A DNA stretch of 64,000 nt from Halichondria panicea (GCF_963675165.1 NC_087380.1:5898071-5962070), one strand, 5' to 3'; positions 1 through 14,300 are shown, numbered from the stretch's first letter. Notes: a model not told the origin generated them from the letters alone. Made by a program: numbers and translations.

Positions 1-469
1 CCAAAAACTGACAAACCCTATGAAGATGTCAAAATTATGAACGTGACTTTGAAATGACAGTATACAGTTATACATGTATAAGTATCATTTCTATAACAAG
101 CTCAGTATATACATGTACACAATGTCATTTTCTACGATGATACAATAATTATAATTACGTCTATTTAAGGCTCCACAGTTACGCTGGTAAGGTGGCTGTA
201 TTCAGAGATGGAAAATTAGTTGAAGCTGGATGGCGTGTCTTTAGAGGGCCGCCTAGTGCTATTAAATAGTAGGGTTGGGTCGAAAACAGCAAAAAGCCCC
301 CCTCTAGCTCTCAGTCTGGATCTCACCATAGATTATATACTCTGACTGAAGGTAACCAGTGCATGCTAGCCTCGATTCCAGGCCGCACTAGAAGATGGGC
401 TATAAAACCATAAAGTGCATGCCTGTGGGCTAAGTTGGGCAATTATAACTTTTCAGTATTTATAAATCA
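1..469. other. left-edge intergenic region
   Basis: No gene can be supported here. Positions 1-100 resemble 24548-24640 (shared blocks ACTGACAAACCCT and GAACGTGACTTTGAA), so this is part of a local duplication. A 33-codon plus-strand open stretch at about 168-269, ending in two consecutive TAG codons, could be the last exon of a gene lying off the left edge. Its product is not recognised. Confidence 0.4.
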
Positions 470-3400
470 ATGGCCACTTGGAGTGTCCTCTTGTTAGCGC
501 TTGTCTTGAGCACTGCTCTAAGGCTGGGTCAAAGTGAGTTCACAGATCCTGAGCAAATAGCCATTGCTGCAACTGGTAAGTGTCTTTTTAGCTAGATCTC
601 TATAGTCGCTGTTTATATATAGGGCTAGGGATAATGCAATGATGGTGTCATGAGAATGTAAGCAAGGCTTATAGGTAATTCTGTCCAGCTAGCATCTGTG
701 CATCTGTATGAGGTAGACTACGATGTATACCTCCATCGCTATAGAATGTAAATATGGAAATTGTACAGACTCCTACTCGGGAATCGTGGTTACATGGGTG
801 ACCTTTAACCGGACAGAGACCTCAGAAGTGCAGTATGGTATCCATAGCGACAAGACGGACCTGTCCAAGACTGCAAAGGGAGATACCACAAAGTTTGTAG
901 TGGGAGACGTGAATCGCTTCATTCACAGGACCACTCTCAGAAATCTGGTTCCACTAGCGAAGTACGGTGAGTGTTGCACTATTAATTGTTCATTTTGGTC
1001 CCCCCAAAGACACCACCTCTAGTGATGTACTATCATTATCGTGGTGTGTGTTCTATTATGACAGAGACCACTCAACAACGTTCCTACAGGAAATATTCCT
1101 TACACTCTGGTCATATGTAAAGTTATACCTTCCTCACAAGCCAACATTTACAATAGGGTTTCTTGCATGCAGGATTTTTAGCTGGGAGGGGGAAATGTTT
1201 AATTGAGGATTCGGAGGACCCCAGAATTTTTGTTGAGGAACGGTTATCTTTGGTGCAACTTGGGTTTTGTATAAACCATTACATTTATATAGTTCGAAAA
1301 AAAAATCATACATTTTGTCATGACATAATTTAATTTCTAGGGGAATCGAATCCCAGGGCACCCCCCCTCCTCCTGATAACTAAATTTGTAACTGTACATC
1401 CTACAATGCTCAGTAGATATGGACACATTCAATGACATTGTATACTACAGACTACAGATGTGGCTCCCCTGCCAACTGGAGTCAGGTGCTCACTCTGAGA
1501 ACCCTGGGAGACCATACCTCGTCCCCTACGCTGGCATTCTATGGTGACTTTGGACTGGAGAATGCTCGCTCCCTCCCCTGGCTCATTGACGATGTTAATA
1601 GAGAACGGTTTGATGCTGTACTGCATGCAGGGGACATGGCATACAACTTATTCAATGTGAGGATTGTTGAGTAACAAAAATTGATGGTTGAATGTTTGAT
1701 AGAACGACTGCCTACCTTGAAGTTACATACACTGTTGACTTACAGCAGACGTTCAGTTTCATGTACCTTGCAACACATACACGAACGTGAAACATGAAAC
1801 CACAATGTATAAGCTGTGGTTACTGAAATGTGGACCCTTGTATACTTTGCACTGTACACTGCAGTACCTTTATCAGTGGTATCCTAGCTGCATGTCCAGT
1901 GGTGTATATAGGAACCAGGGGCTGCAGCCCCCCTTCAGTTTTGGTGCATGCACTGCAACGCTACATGCCTGCTATTTTTAGTCAAGCTCAATGGAATCAA
2001 AGAATCAAGCTTTAGTTGTCCAGGAAACACGCAAATAACAATACCTGCCTAAGAATCAATCCCAGAGCATGCAAAATAGAACTTGTCTTGGGTCAGGGTA
2101 CTTCCATATGTGCCCACAGGCGTATCAGATCTCCCTCTAACCTCTTTCTATGCCACCATGCTGTCGACTTGTTCACATTCAAATTGCTAGCTATTAGCCT
2201 GTATTATAGACCAAGTGCACACCTCTGGTACACCATTCTCCATCGCATGTCTGTGGAGTAGGCCTTTCTGCAACCTTATAGCTGCTAGAGATCTATAGTA
2301 CACAACAACACTGGCCAATTTGATTTGCAAATTTGCCGATTCCAAGAAACTGTTTGAGTAGTCCTGCATGTTTACATTGTGGTTTACCTATGTGGTGCAA
2401 TATGCAATCTTCTGGGTAAATTGGCTGTAACCACAGTTGTAACGATTATGAATATCATTAATCAGTAGTCACATGCAGTAATGTTGCTTCTCTTCCCCTG
2501 GGATACCACACTGACACTGTTACTAAGCAATAGAGCATCTAATTATAATAATTTATATAGCGAAACTCATAAAATTATGTACATAAACTGGGTCAAAGTC
2601 AACGAATAATACACACCATTCTCCATTGAATATATGGAGCTGTAGTTTGAGGGCTGTGCTAAAGTCATTACAGTGGTGTACAGTGTAACTTTCAAAACTG
2701 TAGTGAGCATGCTTAATGATATTTATAATCATATCGTTACCGTGGTTACAGCCAATTCAGAATATTGCAAGTTTTAAAGTTAAAATGTCTTGTAAAGCTG
2801 TAGCATGTACAACTGCCTCTCTTCTTGATTGACATAGTCTTAGCTATAAGTACTGGCGGATTACGTCAACCAATAATTATATTCTTCAATTGAGCAATTG
2901 TAAAAGAATTCACTTCATACATCTAGTATTTCTCTGGTATTTGTGCAGGATGAAGGTAGAGTGGGGGATGATTTCATGAACCAGATACAAGATGTGGCTT
3001 CACGGGTACCGTACATGGTTGCCCCTGGCAACCACGAGTGGCTCGAGTAAGTCGTTCCCTTGAGTGTGATAACTCGTTAACCCTGCCCCCTCACCTTGCA
3101 GTAACTTCACTCACTACATTCATCGGTTCAGTATGCCCGGGAACAAGGAGGGACTCATGTACAGGTGGGTGTGGCTATAATTGACATAATTATTGACGGC
3201 ATTCTTTTGTTAGTAAACTACAAACAGTATACGTTTTCTCCAGAATTAATGATTTGCAATGCTGTGTAGTGTACTCATAATTTATATAGAACTAAAGTGA
3301 TGCACGATCTACACTCTATGTAAAGTAGTCTCTCACAACCACACCCCTTGCCCCCCCCCTCTACTCAGTTGGACGGTAGGTCCAGTACGAGTTATCAGCT

Positions 3401-5843
3401 TCAACACGGAGTTTTACTTTTTCCTGTGGTATGGCGTAGACCTTATAAAGTGGCAGTACCAGTGGCTAGAGGAGCAGCTGGCAATGGCCAACACACCCGA
3501 GGAGAGGAACAAACATCCCTGGATAATTACTATCGCTCATCATCCCATGTACTGCACCACTATTGACGAAGATGATTGTGACCATTACAACAGTGTGGTA
3601 TGTGTGTGGTGTATCTATGGACAGTGGGAGTGTGATAATTAATTGTTATGATATGAAAGCGTACTTTCACATAACGCTGTGATAGTGCATGATTAAAGCG
3701 GTCACTCGATAAAGTATTAGGAATGTGCAACAGTTTGCAATAATTGGTGCTTATTTTATGCACGTTCTTTTATCACTCTGGAAATAAATAATTACGGCAG
3801 TCCAGAGAGTTCACAGGGTTTACATTCACTAAAGGACAGTACAAATGACCTTCGCTAATAGAGGGTTGACCTTCGCTAGTGGAGAGTTCTCCTTCGCTAG
3901 TGGGCGATTGAGCTTCGCTAGTAGAGAGTTCATGTACGCTAGATCTATTATATACTTTTAATACAATAATTCGTGCATGTTCTACTCTAGGGATGTTGGG
4001 TAGAATTCAATCAAACTGTACCCAGAATAAAAGTCCACCAACTGAACAGCCCTAGAGTTGGAACATGTGCAGTATCAACCTATAACTAGATCAACGTACA
4101 TACTTGTAGCTAGACACAATGAATATTGACAATGGAATTTTTGAAGCTCTTTTATCACTCTGGCCACAAAAAATAGCTGCATGCGCGTAATAAGTAGAAA
4201 CTTCCAAGTAAGCAAAACTAGAGAACAAGATTTAGTTTGCAAATCCACGAGTCAATATCCAAGAAAAAGTGGCTAGAAGCCGCTATATGACTTGCATTTG
4301 CATTGCAACGGTATATATAGAACAGTTACATCAGTATAACAAACACACACACACACACACACACACTACCGTATACCTCGCTGTGCAGATGCCCTCTGAG
4401 GCATAATGATACATGCAGTGTTCACATTCAGTGCCCATATTGATCAATAGTTGTATGCTTCCTTATTGTATTTGACTGCCTACATGCAGGTGAGAGTTGG
4501 CGAGCCAACAGTGCACAAGTTTGGACTGGAAAATCTATTCTACAAATATGGTGTGTTCCGAGCGTGTGTTTGTGCATATGCTGATCTACTTGTGAATCAT
4601 GATTCGGGAATGACTGTATTTATTCTTCCCTTTCTGCAGGAGTGGACATTGAGTTGTGGGGTCATGAGCACATCTACGAACGATTTTGGCCTCTCTACGA
4701 CTTCACAGTGAGCTCCCTCTTAACCTTAACCTGCCAGCTTCATTCATAATAATTATGTGCACAATTGAGACCAAAATATTTATCGCCCATTCACATACAC
4801 AATTAATTGTTGCGGAAGTCTCTGAACCCACTGTACCCACTGCGCTCTTTACCACAGGTGTACAATGGCTCCCTGGACGCTCCCTACACTGACCCAAAGG
4901 CACCCATTCACATTGTGTCAGGATCAGCCGTGAGTTGACCGTAGAGTCCAGCTCCTATGTAGTTGTCCAGCAAATAGTGGCGTATTTTATAGGCATTCAA
5001 TTACAAATCCATGTTTAAGTAAATAATCTCGACTGTTGTGACTAACTCAAGTTAATGTTTCACCACAAATAACTGTGTGCTAACTTTTCCCCCCGAATGT
5101 TATTCATCCACTCAGGGTTGCCGTGAAAAACACGCTGGGTTCCAAAAGGAGCAACCTGATTGGATGGCATTCAGAAGCGAAGACTATGGCTATAGTAGGA
5201 TTAAAGTATATAACCACACTCATGTCACAGTGGAACAGATCAGTGCCGATCAGGTAGGTGGGTGGGTGGAGCTAACATGTACTGAGGGCACTGGGTGGAA
5301 AGTTCGATCCACCTAAGTATTAACTTTCAGCCAGAAACTGAGTTAGTTGAGTTATACATGTAGTACCGTGTGGCGTTGTAGAATCTATCAATGTCCTTCT
5401 CCACATGCATGCGCTCTATCTATAAAAAATCAGCAATGTGCTGTAGTCCAGTGTTTCCCATAAAGCAGGAAAGCAGGGCAATGCGCCCCCCCTTTACCAC
5501 AAAATAGGTGTGTATGTGGCTTTTAGAACTGATGCCGTACCAACCCCTGAGCCGCTCTATACCGCTTAGGCCCTCATCTTTTTCCCAGTCCCTCTACTTA
5601 TATACTTTTCTTTGGGGGAACACTGGCAGCATGTTTACTTCTAATAATTTTTATGTGTATCATAAATTCATAATTATGTTACTAAACACACGTTATAATT
5701 ATATTAATTAAGCTAAGCAATGTAAACCAATTAATAGTAGTACGACTATTTTTACCTACACACTAACTTTCTCGTTTCTACAGGATGGCACTGTTATTGA
5801 CAAGTTCACCATCATCAAACACTACCATGGACCCTACAATTGA
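470..5843 (+). CDS. ACP7: purple acid phosphatase, ACP7 (iron/zinc) type
   Basis: Secreted metallophosphoesterase that hydrolyses phosphate monoesters with a dinuclear metal centre. Eleven exons: 470-575, 745-966, 1451-1656, 2949-3046, 3102-3164, 3369-3597, 4490-4550, 4640-4707, 4858-4929, 5116-5253, 5784-5843. They total 1323 nt (440 aa) and keep frame throughout. The start gives a hydrophobic signal peptide (MATWSVLLLALVLSTALRLG). The five metal-ligand blocks are visible in order: GDFG, GDMAY, GNHEW, AHHPMYC and GHEHIYER. The FYKYGVDIELWGHEHIYER and SAGCREKH segments follow vertebrate ACP7 closely. An AATAAA lies at 5871. The start of exon 2 is the least certain junction: a nearby block reading ASVHLYE (about 690-713) resembles the usual PEQVHL strand but could not be joined in frame. 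Family assignment is firm. Confidence 0.93.
3840..3950. repeat. minisatellite, about 26 bp unit
   Basis: Four to five imperfect copies of a unit built around CCTTCGCTAGTGGAGAGTT, inside the intron between phosphatase exons 6 and 7. Confidence 0.75.
4285..4411. repeat. dispersed repeat carrying a CA microsatellite, copy 1
   Basis: A segment with TTGCATTGCAACGG, a (CA)n run and then ACCGTATACCTCGC...GAGGCATAATGA. The same order recurs at 8190-8403 and 13655-13783. It appears to be a mobile element whose internal CA tract varies in length. Confidence 0.55.
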
Positions 5844-6530
5844 TTAAGTTGTTCGAAGAAATGAACGGCAAATAAATTATTCATTAATAATTATTATTAT
5901 TGAAGTTGTCTACTCATCAAACTTGTTTTCAATATCTTGCAATAATTAAGTCGAATTAATGGAGCTATATAGAAGTTCGTTCACTACTACTAAACAATTA
6001 TACGTAATTATAACTAGTTCACCAAGTGTTCATAATATTGTTTGCTAGGGCCCCTCCCTCCACCCCTGGCCAGCTCGGAGATCCCTGGCCTTCTTGAGCC
6101 ACGCCTCCAGCATTGCAACAAAAACTCTTCTCGGTATTACAGTGATTCGTCTCTCTGATCGATACTCTGCATAAAAAACAAATTAAGTGCAGAAAGATTA
6201 GAATGTAAATTAACCAATTATGATCCCCTCAATCAATTCACCTGACGCAGTTAATACCACATGCACTTACGTCACCACTAATTGATCTCATTGGTCAACA
6301 GCTGTAGGATATATCACAATTTTATCCCAATACCATTTTAATATGTGCATCTGCAGCCATGCATGACATGAATATTTATCTACCTGATTGAGCTCGTCTA
6401 TAATATCAACTTGACATCTTGGAACAAAATACCTAATGATGCATAACCATGTCCAAAAATAAAAATAATTATAGAGGCCGGGGCTAATGAATGAATTGTC
6501 AAAGGTTGACTAAAAAAGTTTTAAACGTGT
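5844..6530. other. gap between convergent genes
   Basis: Holds the phosphatase 3' UTR with AATAAA at 5871 and a broken death-domain exon (listed separately). The ROCO gene on the other strand ends at 6531, so the two genes converge. Positions 5826-6170 are similar to 23060-23395. Confidence 0.6.
6043..6166 (-). pseudogene. relic of a death-domain exon
   Basis: A TGCAG acceptor is followed by a death-domain C-terminal exon with the recognisable piece FVAMLEAWLKK. It has an early TAA after SIDQRDESL, loss of the segment between KK and RAGQGW, and a final TAG. It matches the intact terminal exon at 6531-6701 and a second relic at 23240-23392. Because it lies downstream of that intact exon, it is probably a leftover of a local duplication. 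Confidence 0.7.
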
Positions 6531-8275
6531 TCAAGCTAAAAATTCTTTCTCGATATCGTCAGCTAGGTCCCCCCTCTCCACCCCGGGACCTCTCAAAGCC
6601 TCCACCATGTCCAACCAGCTCGGAGATCCCTTCCTGAACCAGGCATTCAGCATTGCAACAAAGCACTCATCCACACGACCATTGTGGGACCTTTGTACAC
6701 TCTGCACATAAAAAAAAACTATAATAATAGACAGAAAAAGAATGCATATTATTATAGAATTGTGTAGTGGAGACTGACACTTTACAAAGCTAGTTAAGCT
6801 TGCACCAATGCAGGCTAATGCAGGCTATAACCTATTGATTTACAAATACCAAGAGTTCATTAGGAAGAGTACGCAACTCCAATTAAAACCGTAGTAGGCA
6901 TCCAACCTACGTCATAACCACATGCTGTTGTATAACCGGCTGTGAAATCAAATTTGCAATGATTAGTTATTCATTTAGGCAATGAACCGATTAAACGCCC
7001 TCCTTTATTAAACACCCATCTCGTTTAAACGCCCATGGTAAAAGCTGTCTTTGTCAATAAATTCCCATCTTAAATAATCGCCCATGTATGGGGCGTGGCA
7101 CTGTGGGTGGAGCTGAAGTAGTACGTGGAACCAGTTGCAAGCGTGGCAACATAGAATAATAGGTTATGATGGCCAATTAAAAAGAGAGATTTAAAAAGAG
7201 AGATGACACAGAGGGAGAATTAAACACCACTCCTACGACTTAAGATATAAGCTGAGAGCTGTGGCAGCAGCCAAGAATAGTATAATAACTGCTGCTGTGC
7301 AAGAGTTTGAAGTAGACATAACAATAAACATCCGTTTCGAATAAGCGCCCATCTCGTTTAAACAGGAGATAAATGCCGGGCGTTTATACGGTAGTTACTA
7401 ATTTTATTCATTACCTTTCCTACTAGTTGCAGTTACAATAGTGAGTATCAGTGACATAGGTCAGACAGAATGTCGTTTATGTACAGTCTAATGGAGTTGG
7501 GTACTCTTCCTCTTGCATATACAGTGGCGGATCCAGGGGGAGATCCCAGGGTGCCACAGATCCCCCCTTTCAGTCTAGCTATTATGGCTTTACTACAGCT
7601 ACCAGCTATAGCTATTTATCAGTTTTTGTAGCTATTGTACTTTGATTCAATGATTGTACCTGTTGTTTTGATGTATCACAACTGCCAAAGAAGTGTTCAA
7701 AATCAATGGTTAGCCTATATATAGGCTAGCTAGTTGACTGTTCGTGGCAGCTAGCTAGCTCTACGCAAGCCTATCATAGGACTTCCCCTGGCTGAGAATG
7801 GGACTTTCCCTAGTCTTACTGCACAATGTGTGACCGAAAGTGGGCGTAATCCCCCCAAAAATAGGTGCTGCGCGCTCGTTAGTTTGAATCTCCCTTTCAT
7901 TTTTCCTGGATCCACCACTGATATACGTATATGTAACACAGTTAGTTCAATACTCACTTCAATAGTTCCGTCGTCCACATCCAAGTTAATGGCCAGGTGG
8001 TCCCACTTTGCACGAACAGTCCAAGTAGCATCTTTGACAGTCTTGAGAGTTATTTCACCACCTGTAGCTGTGGCCTTACCTGAATTAAAATGCATGGTTT
8101 GCTTTAAATCAAGGATACAAACCAATTGCAAATAGTTATTGTAAAAAAACATGTCGAGAACAAAATAAGAGGTACACTGATGCATAATAATTATACAATT
8201 AACTGTTGATTTTCGTCGCATTGCAACCGTTGAGCAGTTACAGCTGGAACAGACACGCATGCACGCAAGCACACA

Positions 8276-8308
<33 letters not shown>

Positions 8309-11300
8309 CACACACACGCACGCACGCACGCGTGCACACACACACACACACACACACAGTCAGCTTTACCGTATCCCTCGTGCGGCTATGCCTCGATGCA
8401 TATAATTAAGCAATGGACATTAAAAAACATGCATGCTTCACACAGAATTGTCAATACTTACTGATACTTCTCAAGCAGTGGTGTACTTTGAAGCAGAGCT
8501 GCTTGTTCTTGGATACTTCACATGTGTAGAACCCATCGCAATGATCCCTCGTCACTTTGTCCATAGTGAGTTCGCTATCCAATGATCCACACGCCACTTT
8601 TTTACCTTTCCAGGTCCACCTAAAGGAGAGGTTTGAATCAGGGTCAGCAAATGGCAGGGCATAAAGAACAGCTTCCTCATCCAGCTCAACTTCCTAGAAA
8701 AAGAACACACATATTTTAATAACATGTACATACATGTACACATGTAAAACACAGTACATGCATGCATGGGGCATGACAAACAATTAAATGCTCCTAACAC
8801 ATGCCTTTGCTGGACTATAGCGTTAAATTAGCATACAGTATAATATGCACATGTACATACACTGATCAGAAGCTATAATTATTCATACCATTGCAAACCA
8901 GCACTCCTGATGGGGTGGTAGACTGTCAACACGGCCGTGCTCACATCGAAACAAGGGGTTGCGTCCTTCCAGCTTGCACAGACACACGTCCTCAGCTTTT
9001 TGATGCTTTGGGCACTGACAATCGAATGCAGTAATCGGCTCGATCTTCTTGCTAATTCCGCTCATCACATACAGAACAGTAGTCAGCACATAGGAGCAGA
9101 GATCATGCATGTCACAATCTTCATGTCTTTTGATTCGAATCTCGTAACAGTTGGCGTGAGCTACCAGCGTGATGTGGTGTTTGGCACTATCGACTTCAAA
9201 AGAGACCAGATTTCTCATCACTCGAGATTCTCGCAGATCCCATTTCAGCCCCAAAATTCCTTTTTGTCCTTCGGAAACCAACTTGCTGATCATGGCACAG
9301 AAGACACCAATGGGCACATAGCCAGACTTGAAGGTGATCTTGATTGGAGAAGGTGTGTTGGAGTCGATGGTTGGACTATTTGAGAGCTCTTCCTTTGAGG
9401 CACACTCGAGGATAGCTGGCATGAAGTAGAGTGGCCGGGGACCTTTACCAAATATAGGTGCAAGGAGACTGACATGCTCAAGCAACTTCACAAGCTTGTC
9501 GACCGGGATCAAATCACCTTCCTTCACTTTTGCCTTGTTTGACTTGGAACAGCAGCGTTTAATCGTAGCACTAGAAAATTGCCCAAATTCTTGCCATTTC
9601 TTGATCTCGGCGGTGGTGAAGCGAGACTTCCTATCGGATGAGTGTAGAGATAGAAGAGATTCGACAATCAAGAGACTGATGCTGTTGAAGACAACGTTGG
9701 GGCAGCAGATGACACAGTTTTTGAAGTAAGCGTCGATGTCAGGGTAGTAGAGAAGAGCCCCCACACAATGGTGCAAATACCAAATGGTGAATTTCACTTC
9801 AGCTTCATCCATATTCAATGCTTTGCCAATCTGAATACACTCTTCCATCGTCGCAATTTCAAACTCTTTTCTCAGAATTACCCCAAAAAGGAGCTGTACA
9901 GGGCGAATCGGGAGTTCGGCATCTTCGAAAAATGAGTCAAACACTGTTTGAAGGTGCTCACGAATTGGACCAATGTCAGCATCTGTGCCATTGAAGTTGT
10001 CCACAGAGAAAAAGTGCTTGTTATCTGGGTGGTTGATGACGTCACCAAAATTTGAGGTGATGATGGACAAGGCTTCGTGCTTATCTTGGAGTTTTTCCTG
10101 CAAACGCTTCTCAGTATCGGCTTGAATGGTAGAATCTGTGCTCAATTGATGAACAACTGCACTTGCTAGCTTGGAGAGGGTTTCGTTACATTGCTTCATC
10201 TGAAGGGAAAGTTGAATAGCTTTGGGTGTGCTCTGTTTCAATCTGTTTTCAATTTCAGGGGGTAGAGTTTTTTCGAGAAATTCAACTATGTTTTGCTCTT
10301 TGGTATTGTCTTGTGTTTTCTGCTGTGGTTTAGTAGCAGCCTTCACTTTTGCTTTTTGCTCCATATGCTTCTCCATGTCTTTTAAAAAGGAATCCAATTC
10401 AAGCTGCTTGCCAATCTCTGCCTCTAATACAGAAAATACATCCTCCACCTTCTTCTGCTCAGATTCAACTTCTTGTTGCACCTTCAGAATCAGCTGTATC
10501 GCAGCTCCCAAGGTGATTGCGTCAAGACCGGGGTAATCCCCCTTGAGCTTTGCCTGAACGACTTCTGCATTGGCTTGAACTTCCAACTTGTCTTGGTAAG
10601 TGCCCACTAGACTCACGACAGCCTGAAGATCTCGGAATTGTTTAACTTTATCGGTAACCACGGAATCAAGATCCGAATCAACTGTGACGTGATGGCTGAT
10701 GGCTGAAAGAATTTGGGAGAGCGTCTCTCGAATTGTGTACTTTGCTTCGTAGGGAGTGATTTTGTCTTGGTCACGTTCGTAGGAAACTTCATAGAGTTCG
10801 TCAAGGTCTTTATCGAGCGGAAAAAAGGCGAGAAACATCCCTGGGCCTTTGCTCAAAAATGGAAGCATCTCCATGAAGCCGGGCTGTCCACCTATGTCAA
10901 TGATGTTGAGCAAAACGTTGCCTACCAACTGTTCAATGTAATTGCCTCGCTTGACAATATCTCGAAGGTTTTCAACGATCTTGTCGACCTTGGTTTCTGG
11001 AGCCTTTGGTTTGGCTGGCTTGCTTGTTCCTTCCTGGGAAACTTGTTTTGTTTCAGAATCTTCTTTTGGCTTTGAATCATCAATGGGATCATTCGTTGGA
11101 TCAGCAGATTCAACTACAGTTTTGGAAACAGCAGTATTTAGAACTTGCTGAAAGCCAATCAAGTAAGCAAAAATCAGTTGTGCTTCCTTGTCAATATCTG
11201 TGGAGGCTTTGAGAATCAATTTGGAGTCACTTGACACAGCCAGGACTTGATTACACTCGGCAAGAAGAGTGCTGCAGCGTTTTCTGTCTTGTGGTGGGAT

Positions 11301-14300
11301 TGATGCCAGGTTGGGTAGGAGACCCAGCAGACGTTTTCGGAAGGTGGTTTTACCGAGTCCTGAAAGGCCGATTAGGTACAGTTTGAGGTAGCGAAGGTTG
11401 ATGGTGTTCTTTTTATCTCTCAGCAACTCGTTCAGCTTGTGTAGGTATTTCAACTGCTCCTGAACAGAGGCTGAAAGTAAAAAGAGTTGAACAACTTTTT
11501 TTGACAACAATATACGTACATACATTTAAAAAACTGCAGAGATAATTATAGCTATATATGAGGTATAATTAAACTTCTGAATGAACTTCGTTGATGACAT
11601 ATGTAAAGTGCATACAACATTTAAAGTTATATGCCATCATAAATTATTTACATCTTAAAGACAGCCAAACTCAATACTGTAGAAACTGGATTATTAGCGC
11701 ATGCGCTTTTAGGGTCAATAGCAGAGCTCTATACGCTTATATTCGAGAATGCGCCTATAATGCAGTCATTTTGAGCCCCACCCAGCAACCGGATGTCTTT
11801 GCGATGAGAGCTGACTCGCAAGCTGGCTAGAAAGCGAGCAAGCAAGGCAAGCAGGCAACCCTAACTGGATCTATAATGTTACAATTCATTTTACAGTTCA
11901 TTTACATCATTTAATTCATATTGACCAGGAACTTGGAATAAAAGGACCTCATCCATGTCTCACATTCTCTCAGCATGATCAGACAAGGTAACAGTCCTTA
12001 CAGATGGATATCACCAGCTATATAGCTATTATGCACTGTACAAGCTAACTATATAGCTCATAGATAAACAAAATTAGCTGAATCAATTCACTAATAACCT
12101 TCGCATAATTGGAAAGCGCTTCAATTCGAGTATAAAAAGCTTGCAGTTGAGCATGCGCTTAAAATAAAGATAAGCTTATAATCGAATAAGCGCTAATAAT
12201 CCGGTAAGTCATGAATGTAACAGTTGTTTTATTGCCGTATTAAACATTGTGTGCAATACTATAGCTTCTCACCTGCTGTGTCCTTGCTTTCATGCACTGA
12301 GGAGTCTTCACTCTTGATGTACTTGTCCTTAATCTCAGCAGCAATGTCATGGCGCTCAATGCCGGGTGACTCCAGGGCTTCAACCAGATCAGACCAGGTG
12401 GGATTGGGTGAGGACGTGCGCCATTTTCCAAGCATTGCAGTGAAGCGATCTGCTACGGTACGATGGTCCTTCTTAATAGCCTGCATGTTTATATAGAGTG
12501 AAAAATAGATGTGCAACTATTATAATATCACTGATGCAGATGATGAAATGTCTGGTAATACAAAAACAACTTGACAATAATCATTCACAATTTGTAGGAT
12601 CTTTGTGCTATATACATCACATAACACAATTTATTACACAACCAATAGGATTGACAAGAGCGTTTGTAACTTTAGCTTTTACACAACTAGTACAGTACCC
12701 TCGCGAAAATACGCCCACCCTTTTCTGCAAGAAATCTAGACTTATTAGGGGACTGGGCGTTTAATCGCGAACGGCGAGTTTTCATTCGAACATATGCCCA
12801 CCTGCGGCCTCAAATCGAGGTTTACACTTTGCTCTATGACAATTCTTTATTAGTATTTTCATTTTAATACATAGTATGAATATTTTATTGACAACAACAA
12901 TGTTATAAACTAATGCATGAGTATGCATGATTAAAGCATGACAAGAGAATAAACATGAAGAAGTGGACTCTGACTCTATTTGTTGATGTTAGATGTATAT
13001 GTAGCAGAAACTTCTCAAAGGATGGTAGGTCATACTCTTACAGAGCAGAGCTATCAGGTACTTTGTTTCAGAAAACCAAGGCAAGGTAACCTGCAAAATT
13101 AGCCTGTGTGATAACTTTCTTGGACTTGTGTTTTCCTTTCTCAGCATATAGGACTACTTGTTCCCTGCATATACATCTTCAGGGGGCAAACAGATCCATA
13201 CAGGAAAAGTTATAATGTCTGATCTTGGTCCAGCAAGAAGTATAGTCTTACTAGCTACTACCTAAAACTTCCTTTCTTCACTAAACCCTTGTGCAAGAAC
13301 TTCGAAGCAAAAGAGGGGATGGGCGTTTATTCAAGATGGGCTTATTTTCGCGAGGGTGGGTATATTGGTTTTGTAATTAGGATTGTTTGTAGCTTTTTTT
13401 AGCAATGTTTCACCATAGATAAAAGAGGAAGAGGGATTGGAAATGGAAGTGATTCACGTGATGTTTTACATTGAAGTCTATACGTATCCGACTAGAAAAA
13501 CATTTGCAATGTGAAAAATTGCTATAGGATTGGCCAGGGAAACCTCCAAAAAGCGTGGAAACAAGAAATGAGACGAGAGCATAACTCCAATCCGTTACAA
13601 CGTCAATCAACTCGAGAACAAAGCATTATTTTGAATTAAAATCCAAGTAAACATGACTAGAAGCCTATAGAAACTCTTACTTGCATTTTATTGATCCTTG
13701 AGCAGCTGTAGCAGTCTACACAGATACAGACACACACACACTACCGTATACCTCGCTTGCGCATGCGCACCGAGGCATAATGACCCTCTTTTTTGTTTAC
13801 ACATTTTTTGGCCCAGCCATTTCTAAAAATTGTTTACATTGCATATTGTGGTAGGAAAATAAATATAATTATACATTGCGCATAATTATAACTAGAACAC
13901 TAAAGTGCTAACCCTCAATGCAGTTAAAAGCATGGAAGCTGTACGTAGCAAGTAACATGAGCAGTGAAATTCTACAAACCCTTTTCCATTGTTCCTGGTA
14001 CAGGATCACTTCAGGTGTAAAATACGTGCCCCGAATAAAGGACGCCTTTAGCTAGAGGCCATGTAGCCAGCGTGGAATTTCAAGCTTCTTAGCTTTTATT
14101 CGACAACGCGTTAACGAAGCTGCAACTTTTAAAACTAATAACTTGTTGTGTGAAGGCTATCCATGTTGTAAACGCAGCGCCATGGCACCCAGGTGAGTAG
14201 ATTCACATGTCACAAACAAACAAACCAACGGACTACTATACCTGCTGGCCGCAGCACGGCCTCGGGTAATTACACATGCAAGTATATAGTACGTATCCAT

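Noticed and set aside
175-269. Plus-strand open stretch that could be a last exon
   Set aside because: Only about 33 codons, no recognisable product and its gene would lie outside the window.
7751-8353. 200-codon minus-strand open frame rich in Cys-Val-Arg
   Set aside because: The Cys/Val part is translated ACGC/CA microsatellite. Only 7958-8079 is a supported exon (death domain four).
9290-11212. Many open frames in other frames across the Roc-COR exon
   Set aside because: Shadows of the long real exon with no domain content.
8889-11470. NACHT or NLR interpretation of the GTPase
   Set aside because: The DIGGQ switch block and the following COR-type winged-helix sequence fit ROCO proteins; no NACHT Walker B or sensor motifs were seen.
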